NCBI RefSeq assembly: GCF_022808715.1
Contig: NZ_JAKZKX010000002.1
Span: 136,623 to 200,622, forward strand
DNA length: 64,000 nucleotides
Reading direction: 5' to 3'
From: Fundidesulfovibrio agrisoli
GTDB taxonomy: Bacteria; Desulfobacterota; Desulfovibrionia; Desulfovibrionales; Desulfovibrionaceae
The notes below the pieces were generated by a model, which was not told the DNA's origin, made no database searches, and saw only the letters and a program-made list of their open reading frames with translations. The translations under genes and the position numbers were made by a program. This document shows positions 36,446 through 44,897 of the stretch, in pieces; position 1 is the first letter of the stretch; every line of letters starts with the position of its first letter.

Positions 36446-37237
36446 ATGCTGAGCAACCTGGCTGTCGTGCTTTTCAGACCGAAATTTTCCGCCAACATCG
36501 GCTCAACGGCCCGGGCCATGGCCAACATGGGCTGCTCGAGGCTGATCGTGGTCAGCCCGCAGGAGTGGGACGAAGGCCGCGCACGCGCCCTGGCCACCCA
36601 GAAGGGGCAGGAGATCCTCGACACCATGACCGTGGTGGACGACCTGGCCCAGGCGCTGGCCCCCTTCCAGGCCGTCTACGGCACCACGGCCCGCACCGGG
36701 GGCTGGCGCAAGGGCCTGCTCACCCCGGAGACAGCCGCCGCGCGGGGCATGGAGGCCGTGCGCGCCGGTTCCGGCGTGGCCATCCTCTTCGGGCCGGAGG
36801 ACAAGGGCCTGACCAACGACGAAACCAAGGTCTGCGACAGGCTCGTATGCATCCCCACCTCGGAGGAGGCCTCCTCGCTGAACCTCTCCCAGGCCGTGCT
36901 CATCATCCTGTACGAGTTCATGAAGGCGGCCACGGCCCGCGCAGTGCCGGCCGAAGCACTCCAGAGCGTCACGGAGTCCGGGGAGCCCGGGGAGCCCGCC
37001 CCGGCGCAGCAGTCCCGCGCGGCCACCCACAAGGAACGCGAGGCCCTGTTCGCCAACCTGCGCGAGGCCCTCACCGCCATCGACTTCATCAAGGACGACA
37101 ACCCGGACTACTGGATGCTGCCCGTGCGGGCCTTCGTGGAGCGCATCCGCCTCAAGCGCGCGGAGTTCAACATGCTCATGGGCCTGTGCCGCCAGGTGAA
37201 GTGGGCCGTGGGGGCCAAGCGGGAGCCCAAGAGCTGA
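36446..37237 (+). CDS. TrmJ-like SPOUT RNA methyltransferase
   Basis: This is a 263-residue SpoU-family enzyme. NLAVVLFRPKFSANIGSTARAMANMG at the start, LFGPEDKGLTNDE (motif 2) and CIPTSEEASSLNLSQAV (motif 3) form the knotted SAM site. TrmJ relatives 2'-O-methylate position 32 of tRNA; the exact target here is unproven. GGAGG before the ATG supports the start. The 98-base divergent spacer with aroK is unremarkable. Confidence 0.87.
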   Translation: MLSNLAVVLFRPKFSANIGSTARAMANMGCSRLIVVSPQEWDEGRARALATQKGQEILDTMTVVDDLAQALAPFQAVYGTTARTGGWRKGLLTPETAAARGMEAVRAGSGVAILFGPEDKGLTNDETKVCDRLVCIPTSEEASSLNLSQAVLIILYEFMKAATARAVPAEALQSVTESGEPGEPAPAQQSRAATHKEREALFANLREALTAIDFIKDDNPDYWMLPVRAFVERIRLKRAEFNMLMGLCRQVKWAVGAKREPKS

Positions 37238-37261
37238 CCCAGCACAGCTAGCCGGTGAAAA

Positions 37262-37395
37262 GTCGATTCTTGTAGCCTGTTCAAAAAACTCGCTGGCAAG
37301 GCGCGGAAAAAAGTCAAGGCCGAAGCGTATTGGCCATACGTGAGGGTTTGACTTTTTTGCAGCAACGCAGCCAGCGAGGATTTTTCAACTGGCTA
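37262..37395 (+). repeat. Palindromic dispersed repeat, copy C
   Basis: This is the same architecture as copies A and B: GTCGATTCTTGTAGCCTG at the left, nested arms AAAAAAGTCAAGG and GGGTTTGACTTTTTT, and a right end TTTTTCAACTGGCTA abutting the stop codon of the convergent aldolase gene. The centre is GCGTATTGGCCATACG, a short perfect palindrome. Confidence 0.87.
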
Positions 37396-38580
37396 CTAGC
37401 CGCCGAAGCTCTCCACGCGCCGGAAATACTCCTCGCGGCAGGCGTTCTCCACCGTGAGCAGGGTGTCGAAGGCCTCCCGGAAGCCGGTGCGCCCGGTGGC
37501 GAACAGCCCGTGCCCCAGCACCACCGCCCCGCGCCTGCCGAGCATGGCCGGGGGCAGCGTGTTCACCAGCCCGCGCGGCCCCGTGCCCACCTCGCCCGGC
37601 ACCACGGGAATCTCCGCCAGGATGCCCCGCTCCCCCAGGAAGCGCGGGCGCGAGCAGTCCACATGGCAGCGCGCGGAATCAGGGCAGCCCGCCGCATCGC
37701 AATCCATGGAGAGGATCACCGCGAAGCGCGGATGCCCGTGCAGGATGACCCCGGCACCGGTGAGGGCAACGATGGCCTGGTGCGCGGTCAGCTCGCTGGA
37801 GGCCGTGAGCCCCGCGCAGGAGGAGCCGTCCAGGGGGCAGGGGTCAACGCAGTCGGGCAGCTCGTCCAGGGAGGAGCCGGTCTGGCTGATGAGCAGCACC
37901 CCGTCCAGATTGCAGGAGATGTTGCCGAAGAAGGAATCCACCAGCCCCAGGCCCACGGTGGCCTTGCCCGCGGCGTCCATGGCCGCCAGGGCCTGCTCCC
38001 TGGTCTCGAAGGGGCCTTCGGCCAACTCCGGGGCCACGGTGCGCGGCGGAGCCAGGAGGCTCTTGGCCGTGTGGAAGGCCGCCTCGTAAGCCGGGTCGGA
38101 GCGGCCCTCGCGCTTGAGGGCCAGATAGTCGGAAAAGAACTTCACGAAGCAGGCGAAGCACACTGAACTGGCGCTGACGAAGGCCTGTTCCGGGCTCACC
38201 GCGCCGTGGGCCAGCACGCCCCTGCCCCGCACGATCACGCTTTTGCGCCGGGACAGGGCCTCGGCCAGGGTCGCCGCGTCGAAGGAATCCACCACCGGCA
38301 GGTCGTGCAGGAAGGTGCGCGTCTCGCAGTCGCGCGGCAGGATGGCCCCGCCGCTGCGCCCGGCCAGGAAGTCCACGATGGTGGCGTAGGGCTCGCCAAG
38401 CGGCAGCCAGAGCAGCGAGTTGATGCCCATGCGCCCGAACACCCCGGCCAGCACGGCGTTCTCCGGTGTCTCGCGGTTGAAGGCCAGCCTGTCGTCCAGA
38501 AAGCCAAGCACGGGCGCGCCCGGCTCGCAGAGCCCGGCGGCGGCCAGTTTGCGGGCGTAGATCTCCAGTTCCTCAAGCAT
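37396..38580 (-). CDS. Class II aldolase/adducin-like protein
   Basis: This is a 394-residue protein with two aldolase-like halves. The second half has the class II signatures GLVDSFFGNISCN, SSELTAHQAIVALTGAGVILHGHPRF and VVLGHGLFATG, which supply likely metal-binding His residues. Several cysteines cluster in CDAAGCPDSARCHVDC. The substrate is probably a sugar or hydroxy-acid phosphate, but no specific member was recognised. It overlaps the upstream AOR gene by eight bases, so the two enzymes are co-translated. Confidence 0.78.
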   Translation of the reverse strand: MLEELEIYARKLAAAGLCEPGAPVLGFLDDRLAFNRETPENAVLAGVFGRMGINSLLWLPLGEPYATIVDFLAGRSGGAILPRDCETRTFLHDLPVVDSFDAATLAEALSRRKSVIVRGRGVLAHGAVSPEQAFVSASSVCFACFVKFFSDYLALKREGRSDPAYEAAFHTAKSLLAPPRTVAPELAEGPFETREQALAAMDAAGKATVGLGLVDSFFGNISCNLDGVLLISQTGSSLDELPDCVDPCPLDGSSCAGLTASSELTAHQAIVALTGAGVILHGHPRFAVILSMDCDAAGCPDSARCHVDCSRPRFLGERGILAEIPVVPGEVGTGPRGLVNTLPPAMLGRRGAVVLGHGLFATGRTGFREAFDTLLTVENACREEYFRRVESFGG

Positions 38581-40378
38581 GGCCGCCCTCCCCTCCTTCC
38601 GCGACCCCGGCTGGGCCTTCCGGCTTGAAGCGGCGGTAGCTCTCCAGCAGATCAAGCTCGCGGGCCTTCTCAAGCGTGGGCAGCCCCTGTGCGTCCAGGC
38701 CGCGCACCGCGTAGTAGCGCCCCCGGGCCTCCAGGAAGGCTTCGCGCGGGATGGGCCGCACCCCCGGTTCGGTACCCACGGCCCCGGGCGCGACGAAGAG
38801 CCGCTCCGGCAGGTCGTCGTCCGTCGCGTTGAAGCCCAGGCGGGCGTTCATCAGGCACTCCCGGTAGCGGATGCGCTCGCCCGCGCGGGCGAACAGCTCC
38901 GCCGCGCCGCCCAGGCCGGTGACGGCCTCGAAGGCGTGGCCGTATTCCTCCAGCGAGGCGGCGTAGAAAAGGTTGCGGCAGATCACCAGGCTGTCGCCCA
39001 CGGCCCCGGCGTTCTCGGCCAGGGCTATGATCCGGGCCTTGCCCAGGAAGCTGAAGCGGTCCGTGGCCACGGGCTTGCGCAGCACCTCGTGGCTCATGGG
39101 CAGCGCCCCCAGGTGGCAGCCGCCGCGCGGAGACACGGCGCTGGCCAGGGCCAGGCCGTACGCGCCGCGCGGGTCCTGCGCGGGCAGCTCCAGCCCTTTC
39201 ACGGTCATGGCCGATTCTGGATGGCCCAGCGAACTCGCCAGGGCGGCCGCGCCCTGGGCCAGGTCCGGCCGTCCGCCGCTTCCCAGATCGCCGATGGCGG
39301 CCAAGAAACGGGCGGGATCGGGCCCTGCGCCGTTCAGTTCGGCCTCGCAGGCCAGGGTGGAGGCGGTGGACACCGGGTCCAGCCCCAGCTCCAGGCACAG
39401 GGCGTTGGCCTGGACCGCGAAATCGAGATCCGCCACGTCCAGAAGTGCCGTGAAGTGCGAGAGCGCGTCCAGGTCCGGCAGGGTGCGGCCATCGGCGGCC
39501 ACCCTGCCGCAGCGGATGTGGCAGCCCCGGCAGCCGTGGGGGGCGCTCTCGAAGCGCCGCGCCAGTTGCACCGCGTTGCACTGGGGGGCGGGGGCGAAGC
39601 GCGAGGCCCGGAAGTTGCGCGTTGGCATCATGGAGCGGGCGTCCATCAGGTCGTACAAGGCGCAGGAGCCGAAGCGGGAGAGGCCGTGCCCGCCCGAGAG
39701 ATAGGGCGAGGCGGCGGTCAGGCGCAGGATGTCTTCGCGCGCGGCCTTGAGCCCGGCCGGGTCGGCCACCGCCACCCTGCCCGTGCCCTTCACGGCGACA
39801 TACTTGAGATTCTTTGCTGCCCAGCCGAGCCCCAGCCCACCTCGCTGGAAGCCGTGGCGGCCGTCCACCCAGACCGAGGCCATGCGCGCCCCATGCTCGG
39901 CCGCAGGACCTGTGGCGGCAACCGCGCCGTCCCAGCGCAGGGCCGTAAGCAGCCGGGAGCGGTTCAGTCCTGTAAGACCTGAAGCGTCCTCAAGGGCGCA
40001 ACCGCCGTCCACGATCTTGAGCCCCACGGGCTTGTCCGCCCTGCCTGTGAGCACCACGCCGTCGAATCCGGCCTTCTTGAGCTGCGCACCCAGGCGTCCG
40101 CCCGCCTGCGCGTCGAAGAAGCCGCCGGTCAGGGGCGAGCGCGACGCCAGGCAGGCCCGCCCGGCCGAAGGGGCCACAGTGCCGGTGAGCGGCCCGGCGA
40201 AGAGGCACAGGGGCATGTCCGGGTGGTCCCAGGGCAGGTGGATAAACGGGTCGAGGTAGTGCCCGGCCAGGCCCCTGCCGCCGATCCACTGGCGCAGCAG
40301 CTCCGGGCCGGGGGTCTCCACGCTGGTGGTGCCGCGCGTGAGGTCCACGCGCAGGATTTTTCCGGTCCATCCGTTCAT
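38573..40378 (-). CDS. Aldehyde:ferredoxin oxidoreductase (tungsten/AOR family)
   Basis: This is a 601-residue protein starting MNGWTGKILRVDLTRG, the standard AOR N-terminus. It has GRACLASRSPLTGGF and GGLGLGWAAKNLKYVAVKG in the pterin-binding domain. CRGCHIRCGR near residue 305 supplies cysteines for the 4Fe-4S cluster. AORs oxidise aldehydes to acids with ferredoxin in the cytoplasm. The coupling with a class II aldolase gene suggests a shared substrate. No MoaD-like or ferredoxin gene is adjacent. Confidence 0.9.
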   Translation of the reverse strand: MNGWTGKILRVDLTRGTTSVETPGPELLRQWIGGRGLAGHYLDPFIHLPWDHPDMPLCLFAGPLTGTVAPSAGRACLASRSPLTGGFFDAQAGGRLGAQLKKAGFDGVVLTGRADKPVGLKIVDGGCALEDASGLTGLNRSRLLTALRWDGAVAATGPAAEHGARMASVWVDGRHGFQRGGLGLGWAAKNLKYVAVKGTGRVAVADPAGLKAAREDILRLTAASPYLSGGHGLSRFGSCALYDLMDARSMMPTRNFRASRFAPAPQCNAVQLARRFESAPHGCRGCHIRCGRVAADGRTLPDLDALSHFTALLDVADLDFAVQANALCLELGLDPVSTASTLACEAELNGAGPDPARFLAAIGDLGSGGRPDLAQGAAALASSLGHPESAMTVKGLELPAQDPRGAYGLALASAVSPRGGCHLGALPMSHEVLRKPVATDRFSFLGKARIIALAENAGAVGDSLVICRNLFYAASLEEYGHAFEAVTGLGGAAELFARAGERIRYRECLMNARLGFNATDDDLPERLFVAPGAVGTEPGVRPIPREAFLEARGRYYAVRGLDAQGLPTLEKARELDLLESYRRFKPEGPAGVAEGGEGGHA

Positions 40379-40483
40379 GGCCGCGATACCTACCCGCGCC
40401 CGGGGCCTGCGGGCAACCCCCAAGTTCGTCGGCCCCCTAAAGTTATCCGGGTTACGGCCGATGACGGCAGTGAGGACACCGCC

Positions 40484-41386
40484 ATGAACATATCAGGCAC
40501 CAGCACCATATTCGGCAAGTCTGGCCCCTTCGCGCAGTTCGTCCAGCCCCTCTCCAAGGAGGCCGTGGACGCCTTCGCCAGCGTTATCGCCGGGCACTCC
40601 ACGCCTGCCGACGCCGCCAAGACGCCCGCCTCGGCCGAGAACGCGGCCAGCGGCTCCCAGGCCTCCAACAGCCAGCCCCAGGGCAAGCTGGAGCGGGCCC
40701 TGGAGCACGCCGTGAACTACGTGCAGGATCACTTCGGCGACAACGCCGCGCGCGTGGTCATGGGCCTGGTGGTCGCCAAGACCGGCGGGCAGAACGTCAC
40801 CGAGGAGAGCCTGGGCGAAGGCCTGGTGGACGGCCTGGAGTTCATCGACCGCACCTTCGGCACCAAGGCCGGAGACAAGGCCATCGCCTTCTTCAACGGC
40901 GAGCTGAACAAGACCATCAACGACTATTTCCAGAACGGCCAGAACGAGGAGTTCGGCGTCAAGACCGTAAGCGGCGCGCAGGCCGCCCTGGGCCAGGCCA
41001 CGGCCAAGGCCACGGCCGAGTTGCAGGATGCCCTGGCCGCCAACGCCGGCGACACCTCCCTGACCGACCTGCTCCCCGAACCCGGAGAGGAGGCCGAAGC
41101 GGCCGGGACCGCCGACGACGCGGAGGCCGGAACCACCACGGAAGCCGCCGCCGACACCGCGGCGACAACTGACGCCACAGCCACGGATGCCTCCTCGACG
41201 GACACCGCCACGGACGCCGCAGCCGACACCTCCGGGGCCGACGCCTCCACCACAAGCACCGCGACCCAGGCCGCCGGGCATCACCATCACCACATCCGCC
41301 GCCGCAGGGGCCATCGCTCCAAGCAACTTGCGGGCTACGCACCCCGCGACCTGCAGCGCGGCGTGGCCGTCAACGCCTCGGCCTAG
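40484..41386 (+). CDS. Low-complexity protein with natural polyhistidine/arginine tail
   Basis: This is a 300-residue protein. Residues about 60-185 look globular and helical (LERALEHAVNYVQDHFGDNAARVVMGLVVAKTG). Residues about 205-265 are almost entirely Ala, Thr, Asp and Ser, strongly acidic and repetitive. The C-terminus carries GHHHHHIRRRRGHR. There is no signal peptide. GAGG precedes the ATG. The His tract could bind metal, and the tail is basic enough to contact nucleic acid. No family was recognised. Confidence 0.7.
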   Translation: MNISGTSTIFGKSGPFAQFVQPLSKEAVDAFASVIAGHSTPADAAKTPASAENAASGSQASNSQPQGKLERALEHAVNYVQDHFGDNAARVVMGLVVAKTGGQNVTEESLGEGLVDGLEFIDRTFGTKAGDKAIAFFNGELNKTINDYFQNGQNEEFGVKTVSGAQAALGQATAKATAELQDALAANAGDTSLTDLLPEPGEEAEAAGTADDAEAGTTTEAAADTAATTDATATDASSTDTATDAAADTSGADASTTSTATQAAGHHHHHIRRRRGHRSKQLAGYAPRDLQRGVAVNASA

Positions 41387-41408
41387 CGGGCTCGCCCATC
41401 AGATGACA

Positions 41409-41456
41409 AAGCCCGGCTCCGGCGGTCGAACCGCCGGAGCCGGGCTTATTCTTTGA
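41409..41456. terminator. Strong hairpin between convergent genes
   Basis: A 17-base perfect stem (AAGCCCGGCTCCGGCGG and its complement) with a five-base loop is followed on the plus strand by ATTCTTT. It lies between the convergent low-complexity-protein gene and pfk. Confidence 0.85.
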
Positions 41457-41571
41457 TTTCCGTGGTGGGTCCGGCAGTCTGAACGCACGGGCCACGCCAG
41501 ATCGCCAGCATGAACAATCCCCGCCAAAACGCGGGATTCGCAGCCGGTCGAGGCACCCCGCCCCTTTCCCC

Positions 41572-42909
41572 CTACACCAGGCAGGCAGGCCCCACGCCGT
41601 CCTTGCACATGGGGGAGATGGCGTACTGGCCCGTGGATTCCAGCACGGCGCGCCAGTAGTCCGAAGCCAGGTCCAGCTTCTTGCGTTTCCTGGTCACAAG
41701 CTCCAGGGGCAGGTGCACGTAGCGGCCGTAGACCTTGCTGACCACCATGCCCGTCTTGCCCGCCATGGCCGCGTGCACCGCGAACTGGCCCAGGAAGCCG
41801 CAATAGACGCGGTCGTTGGCGTTGGCCGGCACGGAACGGATGATGTAGCTGGGGTCGATGTACTTGAGCGTCATGGGCTGGCCGCGCTCCTTCATGTAAT
41901 CCGTGATCTCGCCGGAGAGCAGCGTGGCGATGTCGCCCAGCACCGGGTTGCCCGAGGCGTCCGTCCTGCCGGACTGCTCCAGCAGGTGCTGACCCGCGCC
42001 CTCGGCCACCACGATCACGGCGTGCTTGCGGGCCTTGAGGCGCTTCTCCAGCGCGGGCAGCAGGCCGTGCTCGCCCCGGAGCTGGAAGGGGTCCTCGGGC
42101 ACGAGCACGAAGTTGACCTCCTTGAGGGCCAGGGTGGCCTGGGCCGCGATGAAGCCGGACTCGCGCCCCATGAGCTTCACCAGCCCCACGCCGCCGAGCA
42201 CGCCCAGGGCCTCGGTGTGGGCGCAGCGGATGGCCTCGGTGGCCTTCTCCACGGCGGTGTCGAACCCGAAGGACTGGGTGACGAGGCTGATGTCGTTGTC
42301 GATGGTCTTGGGCACGCCGATCACGGCGATTCTTGCCCCGCGCCGCACAACCTCCTCATGGATGGCGCGCGCAGCCTTGAGCGTGCCGTCGCCGCCGATG
42401 ACGAAGAGCACCCCGATGTTGGAGCGCTCCAGGGCGTCCACGATCTCCTCCGGCGGCTGAGGCCCACGCGAGGAGCCGAGCATGGTGCCGCCGAACTCGT
42501 GGATGTTGGAGACGTTGGCCGGGGTCAGCTCCACTATCTCGTGACCATATTTGGGTATGAAGCCCTGCAGCCCGTAGCGGATGCCCAGGGTGGCGGCCAG
42601 GTTGTAGTTGTGGTGGGCCTCCATGACGATGGAGCGGATGACGTCGTTGATGCCCGGGCAGAGCCCGCCGCAGGTCACGATGGCGGCCTTGACCTTGGAG
42701 GAATCGAAAAAGATGTTGGCGCGAGGCCCCGCGGGCTCGAAGAGCACGTCGGCGTTCTGGGAGGGGTCGTCCAGGTCCTCCGGGGAGACGCGCAGCGGCA
42801 CCTTGATGTCGTCGGGCACGAAACGGCAATAGGTCAGCGGAGAGGGGATGGCCGCCGGGCCGAGGGTCTTGATGCCGGTGTCGAGGGTCTTGTGCTTGGC
42901 GCGGGGCAT
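41572..42909 (-). CDS. 6-phosphofructokinase, ATP-type with PKTIDND motif
   Basis: This is a 445-residue PFK-family enzyme. FVIGGDGTLKAARAI keeps Gly at the position that selects ATP rather than PPi. PKTIDNDI carries the Lys usually seen in PPi-dependent and long ATP-PFKs. GLVKLMGRESGFIA provides substrate contacts. The combination resembles the long ATP-PFK group of spirochaetes and trypanosomes. It phosphorylates fructose 6-phosphate. GGAGGAGCC before the ATG supports the start; an upstream extension is unlikely. Confidence 0.88.
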   Translation of the reverse strand: MPRAKHKTLDTGIKTLGPAAIPSPLTYCRFVPDDIKVPLRVSPEDLDDPSQNADVLFEPAGPRANIFFDSSKVKAAIVTCGGLCPGINDVIRSIVMEAHHNYNLAATLGIRYGLQGFIPKYGHEIVELTPANVSNIHEFGGTMLGSSRGPQPPEEIVDALERSNIGVLFVIGGDGTLKAARAIHEEVVRRGARIAVIGVPKTIDNDISLVTQSFGFDTAVEKATEAIRCAHTEALGVLGGVGLVKLMGRESGFIAAQATLALKEVNFVLVPEDPFQLRGEHGLLPALEKRLKARKHAVIVVAEGAGQHLLEQSGRTDASGNPVLGDIATLLSGEITDYMKERGQPMTLKYIDPSYIIRSVPANANDRVYCGFLGQFAVHAAMAGKTGMVVSKVYGRYVHLPLELVTRKRKKLDLASDYWRAVLESTGQYAISPMCKDGVGPACLV

Positions 42910-43231
42910 GGCTCCTCCGTGGATTGCGGTTGGCTCGCCCCAGTGCATAGACCATCGACGCTGAAATTCAAAGGCGCTTGCGCGCCTCCCGCCGCCGTCA
43001 GCCGGTTCTCCCGGCATCGGGCCTGCATTTTTGTAACATCGACACAAGGTGATACAAATTTGTAAGTATCACATTCGCTACTCAAGCTGCTCGACCATTT
43101 TGAAAAAGAACAAAAAGAGCCGCGCCCGCACCCCGTGGGGATGTCCGGCTGATTTGCCAGCCGGGCATTTCCACGGAGCACGGACGCGGTGCACATCGCC
43201 TCGGACGCTTCCTGGCCAGTCTGTCCAGCCA
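42910..43231. other. Intergenic region with operator-like inverted repeat and terminator-like stem
   Basis: This 322-base gap between pfk and the small Cys-rich gene is locally AT-rich at 43025-43120. It contains the inverted repeat at 43049-43072 and, for the minus-strand gene ending at 43232, a nested hairpin (core GCCCGGCTGGC/GCCGG) running into a T-rich tract on the minus strand near 43095-43125. No gene was recognised. Confidence 0.55.
43049..43072. promoter_or_regulatory. Operator-like inverted repeat upstream of pfk
   Basis: The perfect seven-base arms GTGATAC and GTATCAC are separated by ten bases of AT-rich sequence (AAATTTGTAA), 140 bases upstream of the pfk start. The size and symmetry suit a dimeric HTH regulator. 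The regulator cannot be named. Confidence 0.5.
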
Positions 43232-43435
43232 TCAGATCGCGCCGCACATGCGTTTGTAGTTGTCGCATTCCGCCTTGCTCACGAAGGGGCAAGGCTCCTT
43301 GGCGAACCAGCCGCGCCCCGGGCACCAGAAGGAGCCCTTGAAGGGTTCGTTGCAGCCCCTGGAGCCGCCGAGCGCCCGCGACTTGGACCCGAAACTGATC
43401 CTGCCGTTGCCTGTGGAGACCTTCCATAGTGACAT
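43232..43435 (-). CDS. Small cysteine-rich hypothetical protein
   Basis: This is a 67-residue protein starting MSLWKVSTGNGR. Five cysteines (near 29, 40, 49, 59 and 66) and many aromatic/Gly residues suggest a compact, possibly metal-binding domain. There is no signal peptide. GGAGG eight bases before the ATG at 43435 favours this start over an ATG six bases upstream. No family was recognised. Confidence 0.6.
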   Translation of the reverse strand: MSLWKVSTGNGRISFGSKSRALGGSRGCNEPFKGSFWCPGRGWFAKEPCPFVSKAECDNYKRMCGAI

Positions 43436-43597
43436 GTTCATATCCTCCGTTTGAGGTATGGTAAGCATAAAGCGGGCCATCCACGCCGCCGGGCAACCCG
43501 GCAGTGGCGCGCCGCCGAAAAAGAGGGTAGGTGCTCTGGGGCCGACCCGGCGGCAGCCGCCAGCCGGGACGCACACACATCCGCACTGGAGGTTCCC

Positions 43598-44218
43598 GTG
43601 GGCATTCTCGCTGCAAGCGGCAGCTTCACCCGCTACGCCGTGGTCGGGGACATGACGGGCCAGATCGCCTCGGAAATTCCCGAGCGCCTGGCGAAATACA
43701 GCTTCCGCGACATCGACAACACCGCCGACGAGCGCAGCTTCGGCTGGGTCTGCCTGGAGGACTGGCTGGACAACTTCTGGCACGCCGCCCCGCCCGAGAA
43801 GGCGCACTACATGGCCTTCTCCCTGCGGCTCGATACCCGCAGGGTGCCTCCCGCCGTGTTCAAGAAGCATTTCATGCTGGCGATCAAGGCCGAGAAGGAA
43901 GCCATGAAGGAGACGGGCAAGTCCTTCATCACCAAGGACCGCAAGTCCGAAATCAAGGACCAGGTCATGCTCAAGCTGCGCGCCCGCTTCCTGCCCATCC
44001 CGGCGGTGTTCGACGCGGTCTGGAACCTGCGCTCCAACACGGTGCTGCTGGCCACCACCAACTCCAAGGTGCGCGCCCTCTTCGAGGACCACTTCATGGT
44101 CAGCTTCGGCCTCAGCCTGGAGCCGCTGACCCCCTACTTCCTGGCCCGGCGCCTGGCGGACCAGTCCCGCCACGCCCTGCTCGACGACCTCGAACCCAGC
44201 CCCTTCGCGGCCCCCTAG
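43598..44218 (+). CDS. RdgC-like protein
   Basis: This is a 206-residue protein. The C-terminal half (AVWNLRSNTVLLATTNSKVRALFEDHFMVSFGLSLEPLTPYFLA) has the pattern of the C-terminal region of RdgC, the ring-shaped DNA-binding modulator of RecA. It is shorter than E. coli RdgC (about 300), so it is a compact relative. The GTG start follows GGAGG by six bases. It is followed ten bases later by a second gene of unknown function, suggesting a two-protein unit. Confidence 0.65.
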   Translation: MGILAASGSFTRYAVVGDMTGQIASEIPERLAKYSFRDIDNTADERSFGWVCLEDWLDNFWHAAPPEKAHYMAFSLRLDTRRVPPAVFKKHFMLAIKAEKEAMKETGKSFITKDRKSEIKDQVMLKLRARFLPIPAVFDAVWNLRSNTVLLATTNSKVRALFEDHFMVSFGLSLEPLTPYFLARRLADQSRHALLDDLEPSPFAAP

Positions 44219-44228
44219 GAGGACCCCC

Positions 44229-44753
44229 ATGGATCTCATCAAGGCCGCCATACAGGACGGCGTGCTCGGGCAGGACTTTTTGACCTGGCTGTGGTTCCGC
44301 TCCGAGAAGAACGGCTGGCTCTTCCGCTCCTCCGACGGGCGCGAGTTCAACGTCTACCTGGAGCAGCGCCTCTCCGTGCGCGGCGGCTCCGGCGAGAACG
44401 TGGAGAAGGCCGTGGTCACCGGCCCGCACGCCGAGTTCACCGAGGCCAAGCTGGGCCTGCGCAACGGCAAGCTGGTGGACAAGGCCCTGCTGCGCCTGGA
44501 GCGCGACGGGGCCACCTGGACCGTGCTGCTGGGTTCGGACGACTTCTCGCTCTCCGGGCTCAAGACCCCCAAGATCGAAACCCGCCTGGAGGAAGGCGAC
44601 GACCCCGACGCCCCCTTCCTGGAAAAAATGATGCTGCTGGAGCAGTGCCTGGAGTTCGTGGACGACCTCTACCGCCAGTTCCTGGAGATTCGGCTCTCCA
44701 CGGGCTGGAACGACGAGCTGCGCACCTTCCGGGAGTGGCTGGCTGAACAGTAG
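44229..44753 (+). CDS. Hypothetical partner protein of the RdgC-like gene
   Basis: This is a 174-residue protein with the N-terminal motif GQDFLTWLWFRSEKNGW. A predicted beta-rich middle (FNVYLEQRLSVRGGSGENVEKAVVTG) and an acidic helical C-terminus follow. It is preceded by AGGAGG and closely linked to the RdgC-like gene. There is no recognisable catalytic motif. The gene ends just before a long perfect hairpin. By context it may act in DNA recombination or phage-related functions. Confidence 0.65.
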   Translation: MDLIKAAIQDGVLGQDFLTWLWFRSEKNGWLFRSSDGREFNVYLEQRLSVRGGSGENVEKAVVTGPHAEFTEAKLGLRNGKLVDKALLRLERDGATWTVLLGSDDFSLSGLKTPKIETRLEEGDDPDAPFLEKMMLLEQCLEFVDDLYRQFLEIRLSTGWNDELRTFREWLAEQ

Positions 44754-44768
44754 ACTGACCTTGCCATC

Positions 44769-44810
44769 GCCAACGAACAGACCCCGCTTCAGCGGGGTCT
44801 GTTCGTTGGC
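44769..44810. terminator. 19-bp perfect hairpin
   Basis: The arms GCCAACGAACAGACCCCGC and its exact complement enclose a four-base loop TTCA, between the convergent RdgC-partner gene and the large permease gene. There is no T tract. It is probably a transcription barrier in both directions. Confidence 0.75.
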
Positions 44811-44897
44811 GCGCTCATTAGACGGCGCTGGCCGAATCAGAAGAAGTTTCGCAGGACAGCAGGGAGGAACGCGCCCCAAGGCCGGTTGCGGGGTGCA

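Noticed and set aside
43454-43560. Possible tRNA-like folding in the divergent spacer before the RdgC-like gene
   Set aside because: No TPsiC-loop or acceptor-stem pattern could be completed.
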